From: Bacillota bacterium
GTDB lineage: Bacteria > Bacillota > Clostridia > Oscillospirales > Ruminococcaceae
Length of the DNA: 64,000 nucleotides
Assembly: GCA_023388515.1 (NCBI GenBank)
Contig: JAEWGD010000012.1
Span: forward strand, 23,525-87,524
Reading direction: 5' to 3'
The notes beneath the pieces were generated by a model that saw only the letters and a program-made list of their open reading frames with translations, ran no database searches and was not told where the DNA came from. This document shows, in pieces, positions 49,788 through 58,610 of this stretch. Position numbers and translations under genes: made by a program. Numbering within the stretch: position 1 is the stretch's first letter; each line of letters opens with the position of its first letter.

Positions 49788-49901
49788 TTGTATAAAGTAT
49801 TTGTGAATATCTATTTACAAAGGTGCGTGAAATATGTTAAACTATAAAGGTAGATGTCGATTTATGATGAAATGAAAATGGAGATGAGGCTGGTATTAAT
49901 C

Positions 49902-50915
49902 ATGTATAATAGAAATTTTAAAGATTTAATTAATAGAATAAAACCAATTGCAACACTTGTAATTATAATTTTGCTTGTTATAGCTGTTATTGTGATGTCA
50001 ATTCTATTGGCGAAAAGTGAGGGGAAGTCTGTTCAGACGGTTGCACAAGTTGAGGAAACAACTGTAACTGTTCCTGTTTATGAAGAGCCAGATTTTGAGC
50101 TTTTATTTAACACTGATGATAGTGCAAAGGTATTCTTTCATGATTCTACATTTGGTGAGGTGTGGATTCCCTTGCTAAAAGATGTTCCACTAAGTCCATA
50201 TAAGGATGAGAATTATAAGACGGAAAATGGGTTGAAATATTATTATGAGGACAATGAATTAAAATCTGTCGCTGGGATTGATGTTTCTGTTCACCAAAAG
50301 GATATAAATTGGAAAAAAGTTAAGGCTTCGGGTATAGATTTTGCAATGATAAGAGTAGGATTTACAGGCTATCAAACAGGCGAATCGTTTTTAGATTCCA
50401 ACTATAAAAAGAATATACAGGGAGCGTTAGACGCTGGACTTGACGTGGGTGTTTATTTCTTTTCACAAGCAATTAATGTTGATGAGGCAATTAAAGAAGC
50501 AGAGCTTATGCTTGACGCTATAAAAGATTACAAGATTACATATCCTGTTGTTTATGACTGGGAGATAATTTATGATGATGAAGCTAGAACTGATGAAATG
50601 AGCGTTAATATGCTAACTAATACCACAATTGCTTTTTGTGAAACAGTTAAATCAGCGGGATATACGCCAATGATTTACTCAAGCCGAAAGCAAACATATT
50701 TAAAGCTTGATTTAAGCAGACTGACGGATTATGACTTTTGGCTTGCTGAATTTAACCCTACCACATCATATAGATATAATTACCAGATGTGGCAATACTC
50801 ATGCACTGGGCAGGTTGATGGCATTGAGGGCGATGTGGATTTGAATATCAGCTTTGTTGATTATGGCGAGAGATACAGAAAAGCACATGGTGAAGAGGAT
50901 ACTGAAGATAATTAA
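49902..50915 (+). CDS. Membrane-anchored GH25 muramidase
   Basis: From ATG 49902 the product is 338 residues: a short cytoplasmic part, one membrane segment (about 16-37), a linker, and a GH25 domain (about 118-325). Motifs are 'AGIDVSVHQKDINWKKVK', 'DFAMIRVGFTGYQTG', 'VYFFSQAINVDEA' and the acidic 'PVVYDWEI'. It cleaves peptidoglycan N-acetylmuramyl bonds and probably acts in wall remodelling from the outer face of the membrane. The start is uncertain: ATG 49854 lies too close to the presumed transcription start, but in-frame ATG 49878 and 49884 are possible. Confidence 0.88.
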   Translation: MYNRNFKDLINRIKPIATLVIIILLVIAVIVMSILLAKSEGKSVQTVAQVEETTVTVPVYEEPDFELLFNTDDSAKVFFHDSTFGEVWIPLLKDVPLSPYKDENYKTENGLKYYYEDNELKSVAGIDVSVHQKDINWKKVKASGIDFAMIRVGFTGYQTGESFLDSNYKKNIQGALDAGLDVGVYFFSQAINVDEAIKEAELMLDAIKDYKITYPVVYDWEIIYDDEARTDEMSVNMLTNTTIAFCETVKSAGYTPMIYSSRKQTYLKLDLSRLTDYDFWLAEFNPTTSYRYNYQMWQYSCTGQVDGIEGDVDLNISFVDYGERYRKAHGEEDTEDN

Positions 50916-50937
50916 TTGAAAATTCTTTTAAAATGGC

Positions 50938-50966
50938 TTGATTTCTTCAGGAATAAGGTATATAAT
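50938..50966 (+). promoter_or_regulatory. Promoter of the HD-domain gene
   Basis: TTGATT (50938-50943), 17 bp, TATAAT (50961-50966), 34 bp before the ATG. Confidence 0.75.
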
Positions 50967-51000
50967 ATGTATAATTATATGAAAAAAAGGTGGTAGCTTT

Positions 51001-51549
51001 ATGTTGCGAGCAATTGCTTCTAAGGTTGACATATTGGATAATAAAAACAGTACAGCTCTTGAATATCATAATTATGTGGAAAATTTGATAAATAATTCTT
51101 TTGTATTACAAATGAAAACATATACTCAGCATGGTGCAACTACCTGTTATCAGCATTGCATTAATGTTTCTTATTATAGTTATAGGCTTTGCAAGTTTCT
51201 TAAATTGCTTAGGTTTGATGTTAAATCTGTGGCAAGGGCAGGGCTTTTACATGATTTTTTTCTCTATGATTGGCATACTGAAAAAAGAGAAAAGGGAAGT
51301 AAATTGCATGGATTCAGCCATTCACAAATAGCTCTTGAAAATGCTCAGAGGCATTTTGAACTGAATGATTGCGAGTCGGATATTATTCTAAAACATATGT
51401 TCCCTCTAAATATTAAACCACCAAAGTATAGGGAATCAGTTATTGTGGTTTTGGTTGATAAATATTGTGCAATACTAGAAACGGGCTACTCCGTGTTGAC
51501 AGCATATTCTAATTTATTTAAAAAGCGAAAGACCAATGAAGTGGCATAA
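51001..51549 (+). CDS. HD-domain phosphohydrolase
   Basis: The 182 residues carry the HD metal-site residues: His in 'TTCYQHCINVSYY', His-Asp in 'AGLLHDFFLYDW' and His in 'HGFSHSQIA'. Substrate unknown, but similar clostridial proteins act on nucleotides or cyclic nucleotides. Single gene with its own promoter and terminator (51575-51616). Confidence 0.82.
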   Translation: MLRAIASKVDILDNKNSTALEYHNYVENLINNSFVLQMKTYTQHGATTCYQHCINVSYYSYRLCKFLKLLRFDVKSVARAGLLHDFFLYDWHTEKREKGSKLHGFSHSQIALENAQRHFELNDCESDIILKHMFPLNIKPPKYRESVIVVLVDKYCAILETGYSVLTAYSNLFKKRKTNEVA

Positions 51550-51574
51550 AATTATAATTAATTTTATTATATTT

Positions 51575-51616
51575 AAAGAGTGAATTCTGTGTTTAACAAA
51601 ATTCACTCTTTTTTAA
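51575..51616. terminator. Terminator between the HD gene and the DUF6512 gene
   Basis: AAAGAGTGAATT (51575-51586) pairs with AATTCACTCTTT (51600-51611), followed by TTTT on the plus strand; the minus gene converges here. Confidence 0.85.
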
Positions 51617-51629
51617 TTTGCTTTTATAA

Positions 51630-52139
51630 TTATTGTTGAGAATTAGGTTGTTGAAAAAGTCCTATCGGTGGAGGATTAAACGTGAATAAAGCAAACAATA
51701 TAGCTATAATAATAAAGATGAAAGCTCCTAATAAATTATTACCTTTTCCATGAGGTAGGCGAAAATAGCTGAAAATGGCAACTACTGCGACACCTGCAAG
51801 AAAAATAATTATATCAACTATGAGAAAGTTTTTGCCCACAACGCCTTTATATGTGTAAAATAGGGTGATGATTGTGAGCATTCCAAGTAAGGTTGCAATT
51901 GCTTTTGTAAATAAAAAACCCTTAAAATCATGCCCGATTACGAAATATTGTATAACTGAAAATACAAGGGTTGGGAAAAATAGTAGTTTTAAATGTTCCC
52001 ATGTGCTTTCGTTAACGGCACTGAAGGTGCTTACTATTTTGTTTTCGCCTGACCATTCGTACAAGAAGTGGAGCAGAGTGCCGAATACTGCTGTGAAAAT
52101 AAATCCTGAAATCTCCCATAAAAATAATTTTCTTTTCAA
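51630..52139 (-). CDS. DUF6512-type integral membrane protein
   Basis: The 169 residues have five or six hydrophobic segments and the pattern 'HFLYEWSGENKIVSTFSAVNESTWEHLKLLFFP' (about 24-56), which I associate with DUF6512. Function unknown. The start is TTG at 52139, 7 bp after GGAGAG; the nearest in-frame ATG is far inside, so TTG is favoured. Confidence 0.75.
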   Translation of the reverse strand: MKRKLFLWEISGFIFTAVFGTLLHFLYEWSGENKIVSTFSAVNESTWEHLKLLFFPTLVFSVIQYFVIGHDFKGFLFTKAIATLLGMLTIITLFYTYKGVVGKNFLIVDIIIFLAGVAVVAIFSYFRLPHGKGNNLLGAFIFIIIAILFALFTFNPPPIGLFQQPNSQQ

Positions 52140-52305
52140 AGTTTCTCTCCAATATCATTAGATTTATAATATGCTATATTTAAAATATATGAGAAAATTA
52201 TAAAATAATACTTAAAAAGTTAAAAAATAAACACAATTCTTTTTAAATGTAAATAAAATTTACAGAGTTATTTCGATGTTTTATGTTGAAAAGATTGAAA
52301 TAATG

Positions 52306-52334
52306 TTGAAATTATTAAAAAAATGATGTATACT
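52306..52334 (+). promoter_or_regulatory. Promoter of the hybrid kinase gene
   Basis: TTGAAA (52306-52311), 17 bp, TATACT (52329-52334), 42 bp before the ATG. Confidence 0.7.
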
Positions 52335-52375
52335 TATTAAGATATTGTAAAAAGTTTAGGGAGGTCATTATTAAA

Positions 52376-54652
52376 ATGAGTGATTATAAGCAACCCGAAA
52401 TACATTCTGTAGATAAGCTTACGAAATTAAACAATATTTCTACTGCAAAGACCATGATAGAAAAATACTTATTAAACAAGTCAGCTACTGAAGATAGCTA
52501 TTTGCTAGCTATAAGCATTGATAACTTGCCTCCAATTAACGATACTTATGGGCATATGTTTGGTGACGCTGTTATTAAGGATGTTGCTACTATTTTTCGT
52601 GATGTTACTGAAGAGAGTGACATTATTGCTCGTGTAAACGGTGTTGAGTTTGTTGTTTTTCTTACTAGAACAGATAAAAATCGTGTTGAAGAAATTTCAG
52701 CTAAAATTTGCAGTGAAGTTAGAAATATTTATGTTGGTGAAAATAAAAATATAACAGTTTCATGTAGTGTTGGTATCGCTGATACTTCACTTACTGAAAA
52801 TTTTGATAAATTGCTTAAATCAGCAGAAAATGCAATGTATAGCATAATAAAAGCTGGCGGTGATGGGGTTGCTTTTTATGAGGGAGATACAGTTCCATCT
52901 TCAAAAGATTCATCTTTTTTAAATTCAGAAGTTCTTATTGAACAGGATACTCATATTGAAAAGGAATATGATATTGTTTCGTTCGCCTTTGATATACTTG
53001 AAAGAACTAAGGATATAAGAAGTGCAATTAATATACTTATATCTAGAATTGGAAAGGATTTCTCACTTAGTCGTGTGGCAATTATTGAGATAAACTTTGA
53101 ACTTCTCAGTAGCACCACTACCTACCGTTGGGATAGGACTTCACATTCATTAGGGGAAAATATCGTTACTGCTATCTCTAAAGAAGGAATGGATATGCTA
53201 GTTGATAAGTTTGATGCTAGTGGTTTTTTTGAAGTTGATAAAGGTGATGTAGAAAATGGCAAGAAATTTTCGGCTTTTTCTGAAACTGATGCAGAAATAC
53301 AGCTTTATTATGCTATTTATGATAGTGGGCTTTTGAAAGGTGCAATTATTTATGAGAGTAATAATTTAGATAGAAAATGGGATAGGGAAACCAAACAGGT
53401 TCTTCGTGAAGTTTCAAAGATTATTTCTACTTATATAAATAAAAAAAATGCAGACCTTGCAAGCAAAGCAAAAACAGACTTTTTATCAAGAATGTCGCAT
53501 GAAATTCGTACACCAATGAATGCAATAATTGGAATGGTTAATATTGCTAAATGCTTTGCTGATGATAAAAATAAGGTTTTGGATTGCCTTAATAAAATTG
53601 ATTCCTCTACAAAGTATTTGCTTTCACTTATTAATGATATTCTGGATACATCAAGGATTGAAAGTGGTAAGATGAGCCTTAACAATGAGCATTTTAATAT
53701 AAATAAGCTAATTGAGGACTTGAAGATTCTTACTATGCCTCAAGCACAGGAAAGAAAAATCAACCTTGAGATTATTAAAATGTATGAGGACGCATCGTTT
53801 ATAGGAGATGAATTACGTCTAAATCAAGTGCTTGTGAATATTATCGGAAACTCGCTTAAATTTACGGCTGAGGGTGGAGATATTACTCTTAGGATTGAAC
53901 AGCTTGTGAATGATGAGGAGTTTGCTGTATTAAAATTTTCAGTGAGGGATACGGGTATAGGAATTAGTCAGGATAATATTACTCGTATTTTCCAAGCTTT
54001 TGAACAGGCTGAAAATAATACTGCAAAACGCTTTGGTGGTACAGGTTTGGGTCTTGCGATTAGTAGTAATCTTGTTAAGATGATGGGTGGAACGCTTGAG
54101 GTTAAGAGCAAGGAGAATGAAGGTTCTGAATTCTATTTCAGCCTTACATTGAGAAAAACAGTTGAAGAAACACTAGATAATGGTGATAAAATTAATGGAA
54201 ATGAACTGAATTCTCGCAATGAAAAATATGATTTTACTGGGAAAAGAATGCTTTTGGTTGAGGATAACGACCTTAATTCTGAAATAGCAAGAACTATTCT
54301 CGAAATGTCTGGGTTTTGCGTTGAAACAGCTTTTGATGGCAAGGAAGCAACTAAAATGTTTGCAGATTCTGAACCGTTTTATTATGACGCTATACTGATG
54401 GATATTCGTATGCCGATTATGAATGGGCTAGAGGCTACGCATGAAATTCGTATGATGGATAAAGAGGACTCAACAACTGTTCCGATAATTGCTATGACGG
54501 CTAATGCTTTTGATGAGGATGGAAAGAAGTCGATTGAAAGTGGAATGGACGGTCACTTGTCGAAGCCGATTGATACAAATCAACTTTACTTAGCTTTGAG
54601 TAAAGCGATAAGTCAAAATTCTGGTGATAAAGGGTTGAAGTTTAAATTATAA
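52376..54652 (+). CDS. Hybrid histidine kinase with N-terminal degenerate GGDEF domain
   Basis: The 758 residues read: GGDEF-like domain (about 10-170) whose signature is 'RVNGVEFVVF', so the catalytic GGDEF is lost; GAF-like region (about 195-350); HisKA with phospho-acceptor His in 'SRMSHEIRTPMNAIIG' (about 375); HATPase with 'NIIGNSLKFT', 'RDTGIGIS' and 'GGTGLGLAISSNLV'; then a receiver domain (about 625-745) with Asp in 'AILMDIRMP' (about 675). There is no membrane segment, so it is a cytosolic sensor. No output domain or partner regulator is nearby. Confidence 0.9.
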   Translation: MSDYKQPEIHSVDKLTKLNNISTAKTMIEKYLLNKSATEDSYLLAISIDNLPPINDTYGHMFGDAVIKDVATIFRDVTEESDIIARVNGVEFVVFLTRTDKNRVEEISAKICSEVRNIYVGENKNITVSCSVGIADTSLTENFDKLLKSAENAMYSIIKAGGDGVAFYEGDTVPSSKDSSFLNSEVLIEQDTHIEKEYDIVSFAFDILERTKDIRSAINILISRIGKDFSLSRVAIIEINFELLSSTTTYRWDRTSHSLGENIVTAISKEGMDMLVDKFDASGFFEVDKGDVENGKKFSAFSETDAEIQLYYAIYDSGLLKGAIIYESNNLDRKWDRETKQVLREVSKIISTYINKKNADLASKAKTDFLSRMSHEIRTPMNAIIGMVNIAKCFADDKNKVLDCLNKIDSSTKYLLSLINDILDTSRIESGKMSLNNEHFNINKLIEDLKILTMPQAQERKINLEIIKMYEDASFIGDELRLNQVLVNIIGNSLKFTAEGGDITLRIEQLVNDEEFAVLKFSVRDTGIGISQDNITRIFQAFEQAENNTAKRFGGTGLGLAISSNLVKMMGGTLEVKSKENEGSEFYFSLTLRKTVEETLDNGDKINGNELNSRNEKYDFTGKRMLLVEDNDLNSEIARTILEMSGFCVETAFDGKEATKMFADSEPFYYDAILMDIRMPIMNGLEATHEIRMMDKEDSTTVPIIAMTANAFDEDGKKSIESGMDGHLSKPIDTNQLYLALSKAISQNSGDKGLKFKL

Positions 54653-54661
54653 TGAATAAGC

Positions 54662-54708
54662 AAAGCTCTTGATGAATTATTTATTTGTAATCAAGAGCTT
54701 TTGTTATA
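54662..54708 (+). terminator. Terminator of the hybrid kinase gene
   Basis: AAAGCTCTTGAT (54662-54673) pairs with ATCAAGAGCTTT (54690-54701), followed by TTGTTAT. Confidence 0.75.
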
Positions 54709-54816
54709 TTTAATGATAAAGGACATAATATAATAAAAAAGCTGATAAATTATTGATTGTATTTGGTGTGCCCAGCCTTGTAAAATTAATTTATTCCATA
54801 TATCATTAAAATTGTC

Positions 54817-54845
54817 TTGAAAAATGGTAGGAATAATGATATAAT
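54817..54845 (+). promoter_or_regulatory. Promoter of trmL-degV
   Basis: TTGAAA (54817-54822), 17 bp, TATAAT (54840-54845). The predicted start near 54852 rules out an upstream TTG at 54817 as the trmL start. Confidence 0.8.
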
Positions 54846-54864
54846 AGCAAGATGGAGATGTTAT

Positions 54865-55365
54865 ATGGTGTATAGATTAAATATTGTATTAGTTGAACCT
54901 CGAATTCCACAAAATGTTGGAAATATTGCCCGTACCTGTGCTGTAACTGGAGCGTCGCTTCATTTGATTAAGCCGTTCGCTTTTGAAATAGATGATAAAC
55001 ATTTAAAGCGTGCAGGACTTGATTATTGGGATAAGCTTGGTGTTCAGTATTATGAGGGGATTGATGACTTTTTTAGTAGAAATATTGGTGACTTTTTTTA
55101 TTTTACTACTAAAGGCAAAAATGTACATAGCGATGTTGATTATCCTAATAACGCATATATAATTTTTGGCAGAGAGGATAAGGGACTGCCTGAAGATTTA
55201 CTTTATAAAAATAAAGATAATTGCGTGAGGATACCTATGAGGCAGGAGTTAAGAAGTCTTAATTTATCAAATTCTGTTGCAATTGCTACTTATGAAATAT
55301 TAAGACAATGGGAATATCCCGACCTTGCAAGAGAAGGAAACCTTACTCAACATAAATGGGATTAA
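54865..55365 (+). CDS. trmL: tRNA (cytidine/uridine-34-2'-O)-methyltransferase
   Basis: From ATG 54865 (GGAGATG site) the product is 166 residues, the normal length of TrmL. SPOUT motifs are 'LVEPRIPQNVGNIARTCAVTG' (motif 1), 'YIIFGREDKGLPEDLL' (motif 2) and 'IPMRQELRSLNLSNSVAIATYE' (motif 3 with the knot). It methylates the wobble ribose of tRNA-Leu. degV follows within 40 bp. Confidence 0.94.
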   Translation: MVYRLNIVLVEPRIPQNVGNIARTCAVTGASLHLIKPFAFEIDDKHLKRAGLDYWDKLGVQYYEGIDDFFSRNIGDFFYFTTKGKNVHSDVDYPNNAYIIFGREDKGLPEDLLYKNKDNCVRIPMRQELRSLNLSNSVAIATYEILRQWEYPDLAREGNLTQHKWD

Positions 55366-55403
55366 TTCTTATTAAAAAATCTTACAATAAAGGGGAAAAT
55401 TAG

Positions 55404-56279
55404 ATGCAAAAGCTAAAGATACTTACGGATTCTGCGAGTGATATTACTGAACAGGTTGCAAGTGAATATGACGTTGAGGTAATAGGCTTTCATGTAACGA
55501 TTGATGATAGAAGCTATCGTGAGGGTAAGGATATAACTAGGGAAGAGTTCTATCAAGTTATAGATAATTCAAAGGGCTTTCCATCAACTGCACAAATAAC
55601 TTTTATAGAGTTTAAAGAAATATATCAAAGGATATACACAGAAGGATATACTGATTTAATATATGTAGCAATTTCTTCTACTGGCTCAAACACATATAAT
55701 AACTCAGTAATGGCTAGAGATGAGTTTTATGCTGAAAATGAAGATGCAAAATCAAAGTTGAAAATTCACTTGATTGACGCTAAGAATTATTCTGCTTGTT
55801 ATGGTTATCCTGTAATTCAGGCGGCGATAAAAGACCAACGTGGAGTACCTGTTGAGGAAATAATAGCGTATCTTAAAGATTGGTTTGACTGCGTTGAGGT
55901 GCATTTTGCTCCATATACTCTGAAATATTTAAAGCGTTCAGGTCGAGTTTCAGCAGTTGCAGCCTTTGCAGGTGAGATATTAGGTTTGCGTCCTCTTATA
56001 AATATTATTGATGGTGTTTCTAATGTGAGTGAAAAAATTAGGGGTGATAAAAATATTATTCCTAAACTTTTGCAAGTTGCAGAAAAGCAGATGATTCCAC
56101 AAACTCCATACGTTATTCTTGGGGGGAGTATGGATGAGGTGACAGATGAGATGGTTAAGGAGATGACTAAAAAGTTTGGTTATGCTCCTGAATATGTCTG
56201 CAAGGTTGGTGCAACGGTATGTTCACACGCTGGTCATAAGTTAATCGGAATTGTTATTCGTGGTAATAAAAGGGGTTAA
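55404..56279 (+). CDS. DegV family fatty-acid-binding protein
   Basis: The 291 residues start 'LKILTDSASDITEQVASEYDVEVIGFHV' and include 'FPSTAQITFIEFKEIY', 'YVAISSTGSNTYNNSVMA' and 'APYTLKYLKRSGRVSAVAAF'. DegV/FakB proteins bind fatty acids for the FakA kinase. Full length. No fakA is nearby. Confidence 0.92.
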   Translation: MQKLKILTDSASDITEQVASEYDVEVIGFHVTIDDRSYREGKDITREEFYQVIDNSKGFPSTAQITFIEFKEIYQRIYTEGYTDLIYVAISSTGSNTYNNSVMARDEFYAENEDAKSKLKIHLIDAKNYSACYGYPVIQAAIKDQRGVPVEEIIAYLKDWFDCVEVHFAPYTLKYLKRSGRVSAVAAFAGEILGLRPLINIIDGVSNVSEKIRGDKNIIPKLLQVAEKQMIPQTPYVILGGSMDEVTDEMVKEMTKKFGYAPEYVCKVGATVCSHAGHKLIGIVIRGNKRG

Positions 56280-56313
56280 TATATTATTTTTTTAAAAAAG
56301 TTTTGTATAGGTA

Positions 56314-56342
56314 TTGCCAAATTGAGAAAAATAGTATAGAAT
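56314..56342 (+). promoter_or_regulatory. Promoter of pgk
   Basis: TTGCCA (56314-56319), 17 bp, TAGAAT (56337-56342), 85 bp before the ATG. Confidence 0.68.
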
Positions 56343-56427
56343 ATTAATGTTAAGTTGTTAAACAAATAACAGCTGTTGTAGAAAAGTATAAAACTATAAT
56401 ACTATATCAATAGGAGGATGTCATAAG

Positions 56428-57642
56428 ATGGCAGGTTTAAACAAGGTTACGGTAGATGATATTAATGTAAAGGGTAAACGTGTGTTAGTTCGTTGTGATT
56501 TCAATGTTCCACTTAAAGATGGCGTTATTACAAATGATAACAGAATAACTGCTGCTTTACCAACTATTAAAAAGCTTATTTCCGATGGTGGAAAAGTTAT
56601 TCTATGTTCACATTTGGGTAAGCCAAAGAATGGTCCAGAGGATAAGTTTTCACTTGCACCAGTTGCAACAAGATTATCTGAGCTTTTGGAAAAGGAAGTT
56701 GTTTTCGCTAAGGATGATGAGGTTGTAGGTGCTAATGCTAAGAAAGCTGTTGCAGAAATGAACGATGGCGACGTTGTTCTTCTTGAAAATACACGCTTTA
56801 GAGCAGAAGAAACTAAGAATATTGAAAGCTTTAGCAAGGATTTAGCTGAAATTGCTGATGTTTTTGTAATGGATGCATTTGGCTCAGCTCATAGGGCACA
56901 TTGCTCAACTGCTGGTGTTACAAATTTCGTTAAGGAAACTGCTGTTGGTTATTTAATGCAGAAGGAAATCAACTATCTTGGTAATGCTGTGGAAGTTCCA
57001 GAAAGACCTTTTGTTGCTATTCTTGGTGGTGCTAAGGTTGCTGATAAGCTTAATGTTATCTCAAACCTACTTGATAAATGCGATACTCTTATCATTGGTG
57101 GTGGTATGGCGTATACATTCCTTAAAGCAGAGGGGCATGAAATAGGGCAGTCTTTAGTTGATTTGGAAAAGCTTGACTACTGTAAGGAAATGCTTGCAAA
57201 GGCTAAAAAGCTTGGTAAGCAACTACTGTTACCAACTGATACGGCTATTACTTCATCATTCCCTAATCCTATTGATGCAGAAATTGAAGTTGATATGGTT
57301 GATTCTCATGAAATCCCAGCTGATAAGATGGGACTTGATATTGGCGTTAAGACACAGGAGTTGTTTGCGAATGCTGTAAAAACTGCAAAAACTGTTGTTT
57401 GGAATGGTCCTATGGGTGTGTTCGAAAATCCAGTTCTTGCTAAGGGAACAATTGCTGTTGCTAAGGCATTAGCTGAAACAGATGCAACAACGATTATTGG
57501 TGGGGGCGACTCTGCTGCTGCTGTTATTCAGCTTGGGTTTGCTGATAAGATGAGCCATATTTCTACTGGTGGCGGTGCTTCACTTGAATATCTTGAGGGC
57601 AAGGTTCTTCCTGGTATTGATGTTATCGCTGATAAAAACTAG
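56428..57642 (+). CDS. pgk: Phosphoglycerate kinase
   Basis: The 404 residues contain 'GKRVLVRCDFNVPLKDG', 'VILCSHLGKPKNG', 'LENTRFRAEE', 'VMDAFGSAHRAHCST' and the nucleotide loop 'IGGGDSAAAVIQLG'. It makes ATP from 1,3-bisphosphoglycerate. AGGAGGATG precedes the ATG. tpiA and gpmI follow, but a terminator at 57658 separates pgk from them. Confidence 0.97.
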   Translation: MAGLNKVTVDDINVKGKRVLVRCDFNVPLKDGVITNDNRITAALPTIKKLISDGGKVILCSHLGKPKNGPEDKFSLAPVATRLSELLEKEVVFAKDDEVVGANAKKAVAEMNDGDVVLLENTRFRAEETKNIESFSKDLAEIADVFVMDAFGSAHRAHCSTAGVTNFVKETAVGYLMQKEINYLGNAVEVPERPFVAILGGAKVADKLNVISNLLDKCDTLIIGGGMAYTFLKAEGHEIGQSLVDLEKLDYCKEMLAKAKKLGKQLLLPTDTAITSSFPNPIDAEIEVDMVDSHEIPADKMGLDIGVKTQELFANAVKTAKTVVWNGPMGVFENPVLAKGTIAVAKALAETDATTIIGGGDSAAAVIQLGFADKMSHISTGGGASLEYLEGKVLPGIDVIADKN

Positions 57643-57657
57643 TTTCTGATTAATTTA

Positions 57658-57683
57658 GGGCAGGCAGTTTGCCTGTCCTTTTC
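57658..57683 (+). terminator. Terminator after pgk
   Basis: GGGCAGGCA (57658-57666) pairs with TGCCTGTCC (57670-57678; one G-U pair), followed by TTTT. Read-through to tpiA is possible, since no clear promoter was found at 57683-57821. Confidence 0.75.
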
Positions 57684-57821
57684 GTAGTTTATATTTTTAG
57701 TGGATAGTTGAATTTGCAATTAGGCTTTGAGATACCTTTGCTGTAAAACTATTAGCTGAAATTTTATAAAACCATATGTTTATTTAATGCAAAAATATTT
57801 ATATAACAAGGAGAATTTAAA

Positions 57822-58589
57822 ATGAATAAATCTTTAAGACAAGCTGTTATTGCTGGAAACTGGAAAATGAACAATACCCGTATTGAAACAAAAGCTCTTA
57901 TCGAGGATTTAAAGCCTATTGCTGAAAAGGCTAATTGCGGAGTTGTGATTGGTGTTCCTTTCACAAATCTTGAAACAGCGGTAAATCTTACAGCTGGAAC
58001 AAACATCAAGGTTGCTGCCCAAAACTGTCACTTCGAAAAAAGTGGTGCTTTCACTGGTGAAATTTCAGCTGATATGCTTGCTGAAATGGGCGTTGAATAC
58101 GTTATTATCGGACATAGCGAGCGTAGACAATATTTTGCTGAAACAGATGTAACTGTTAATAAAAGAACAAAAGCTGGTCTTGAGGCTGGTTTAAAAGTTA
58201 TTGTATGTGTGGGTGAATTGCTTGAGGAGAGAGAACAGGGCATAACAGAAGAAATCGTTGGATTGCAGACAAAGGTTGCTTTGTTAGATATTACTGCTGA
58301 ACAGATGAAAAATATAATCATCGCATATGAGCCAGTGTGGGCAATTGGAACAGGCAAAACTGCTACTGCTGAACAGGCTAATGAGGTTTGCTCATTTATT
58401 CGTGGCACAGTAGAAAAGCTATATAACAAGGCTGTTGCAGATGGAATGACAGTTCAGTATGGTGGCTCTATGAATGCTGCAAATGCGTCAGAATTACTTG
58501 CACAACCAGATGTTGATGGCGGTTTAATTGGTGGAGCATCACTTAAAGCAGCTGATTTCGGCGTTATTTTGGCTGAGGCATCCAAGTAA
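57822..58589 (+). CDS. tpiA: Triosephosphate isomerase
   Basis: The 255 residues have 'IAGNWKMNNTRIE' (catalytic Asn/Lys), the catalytic His in 'VIIGHSERRQYF', Glu in 'IIAYEPVWAIGTGKTA' and the phosphate loop 'QYGGSMNAANA'. Strong AAGGAG site. gpmI follows after 21 bp. Confidence 0.97.
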   Translation: MNKSLRQAVIAGNWKMNNTRIETKALIEDLKPIAEKANCGVVIGVPFTNLETAVNLTAGTNIKVAAQNCHFEKSGAFTGEISADMLAEMGVEYVIIGHSERRQYFAETDVTVNKRTKAGLEAGLKVIVCVGELLEEREQGITEEIVGLQTKVALLDITAEQMKNIIIAYEPVWAIGTGKTATAEQANEVCSFIRGTVEKLYNKAVADGMTVQYGGSMNAANASELLAQPDVDGGLIGGASLKAADFGVILAEASK

Positions 58590-58610
58590 TAATACAAAAG
58601 GAGAAGAGTT

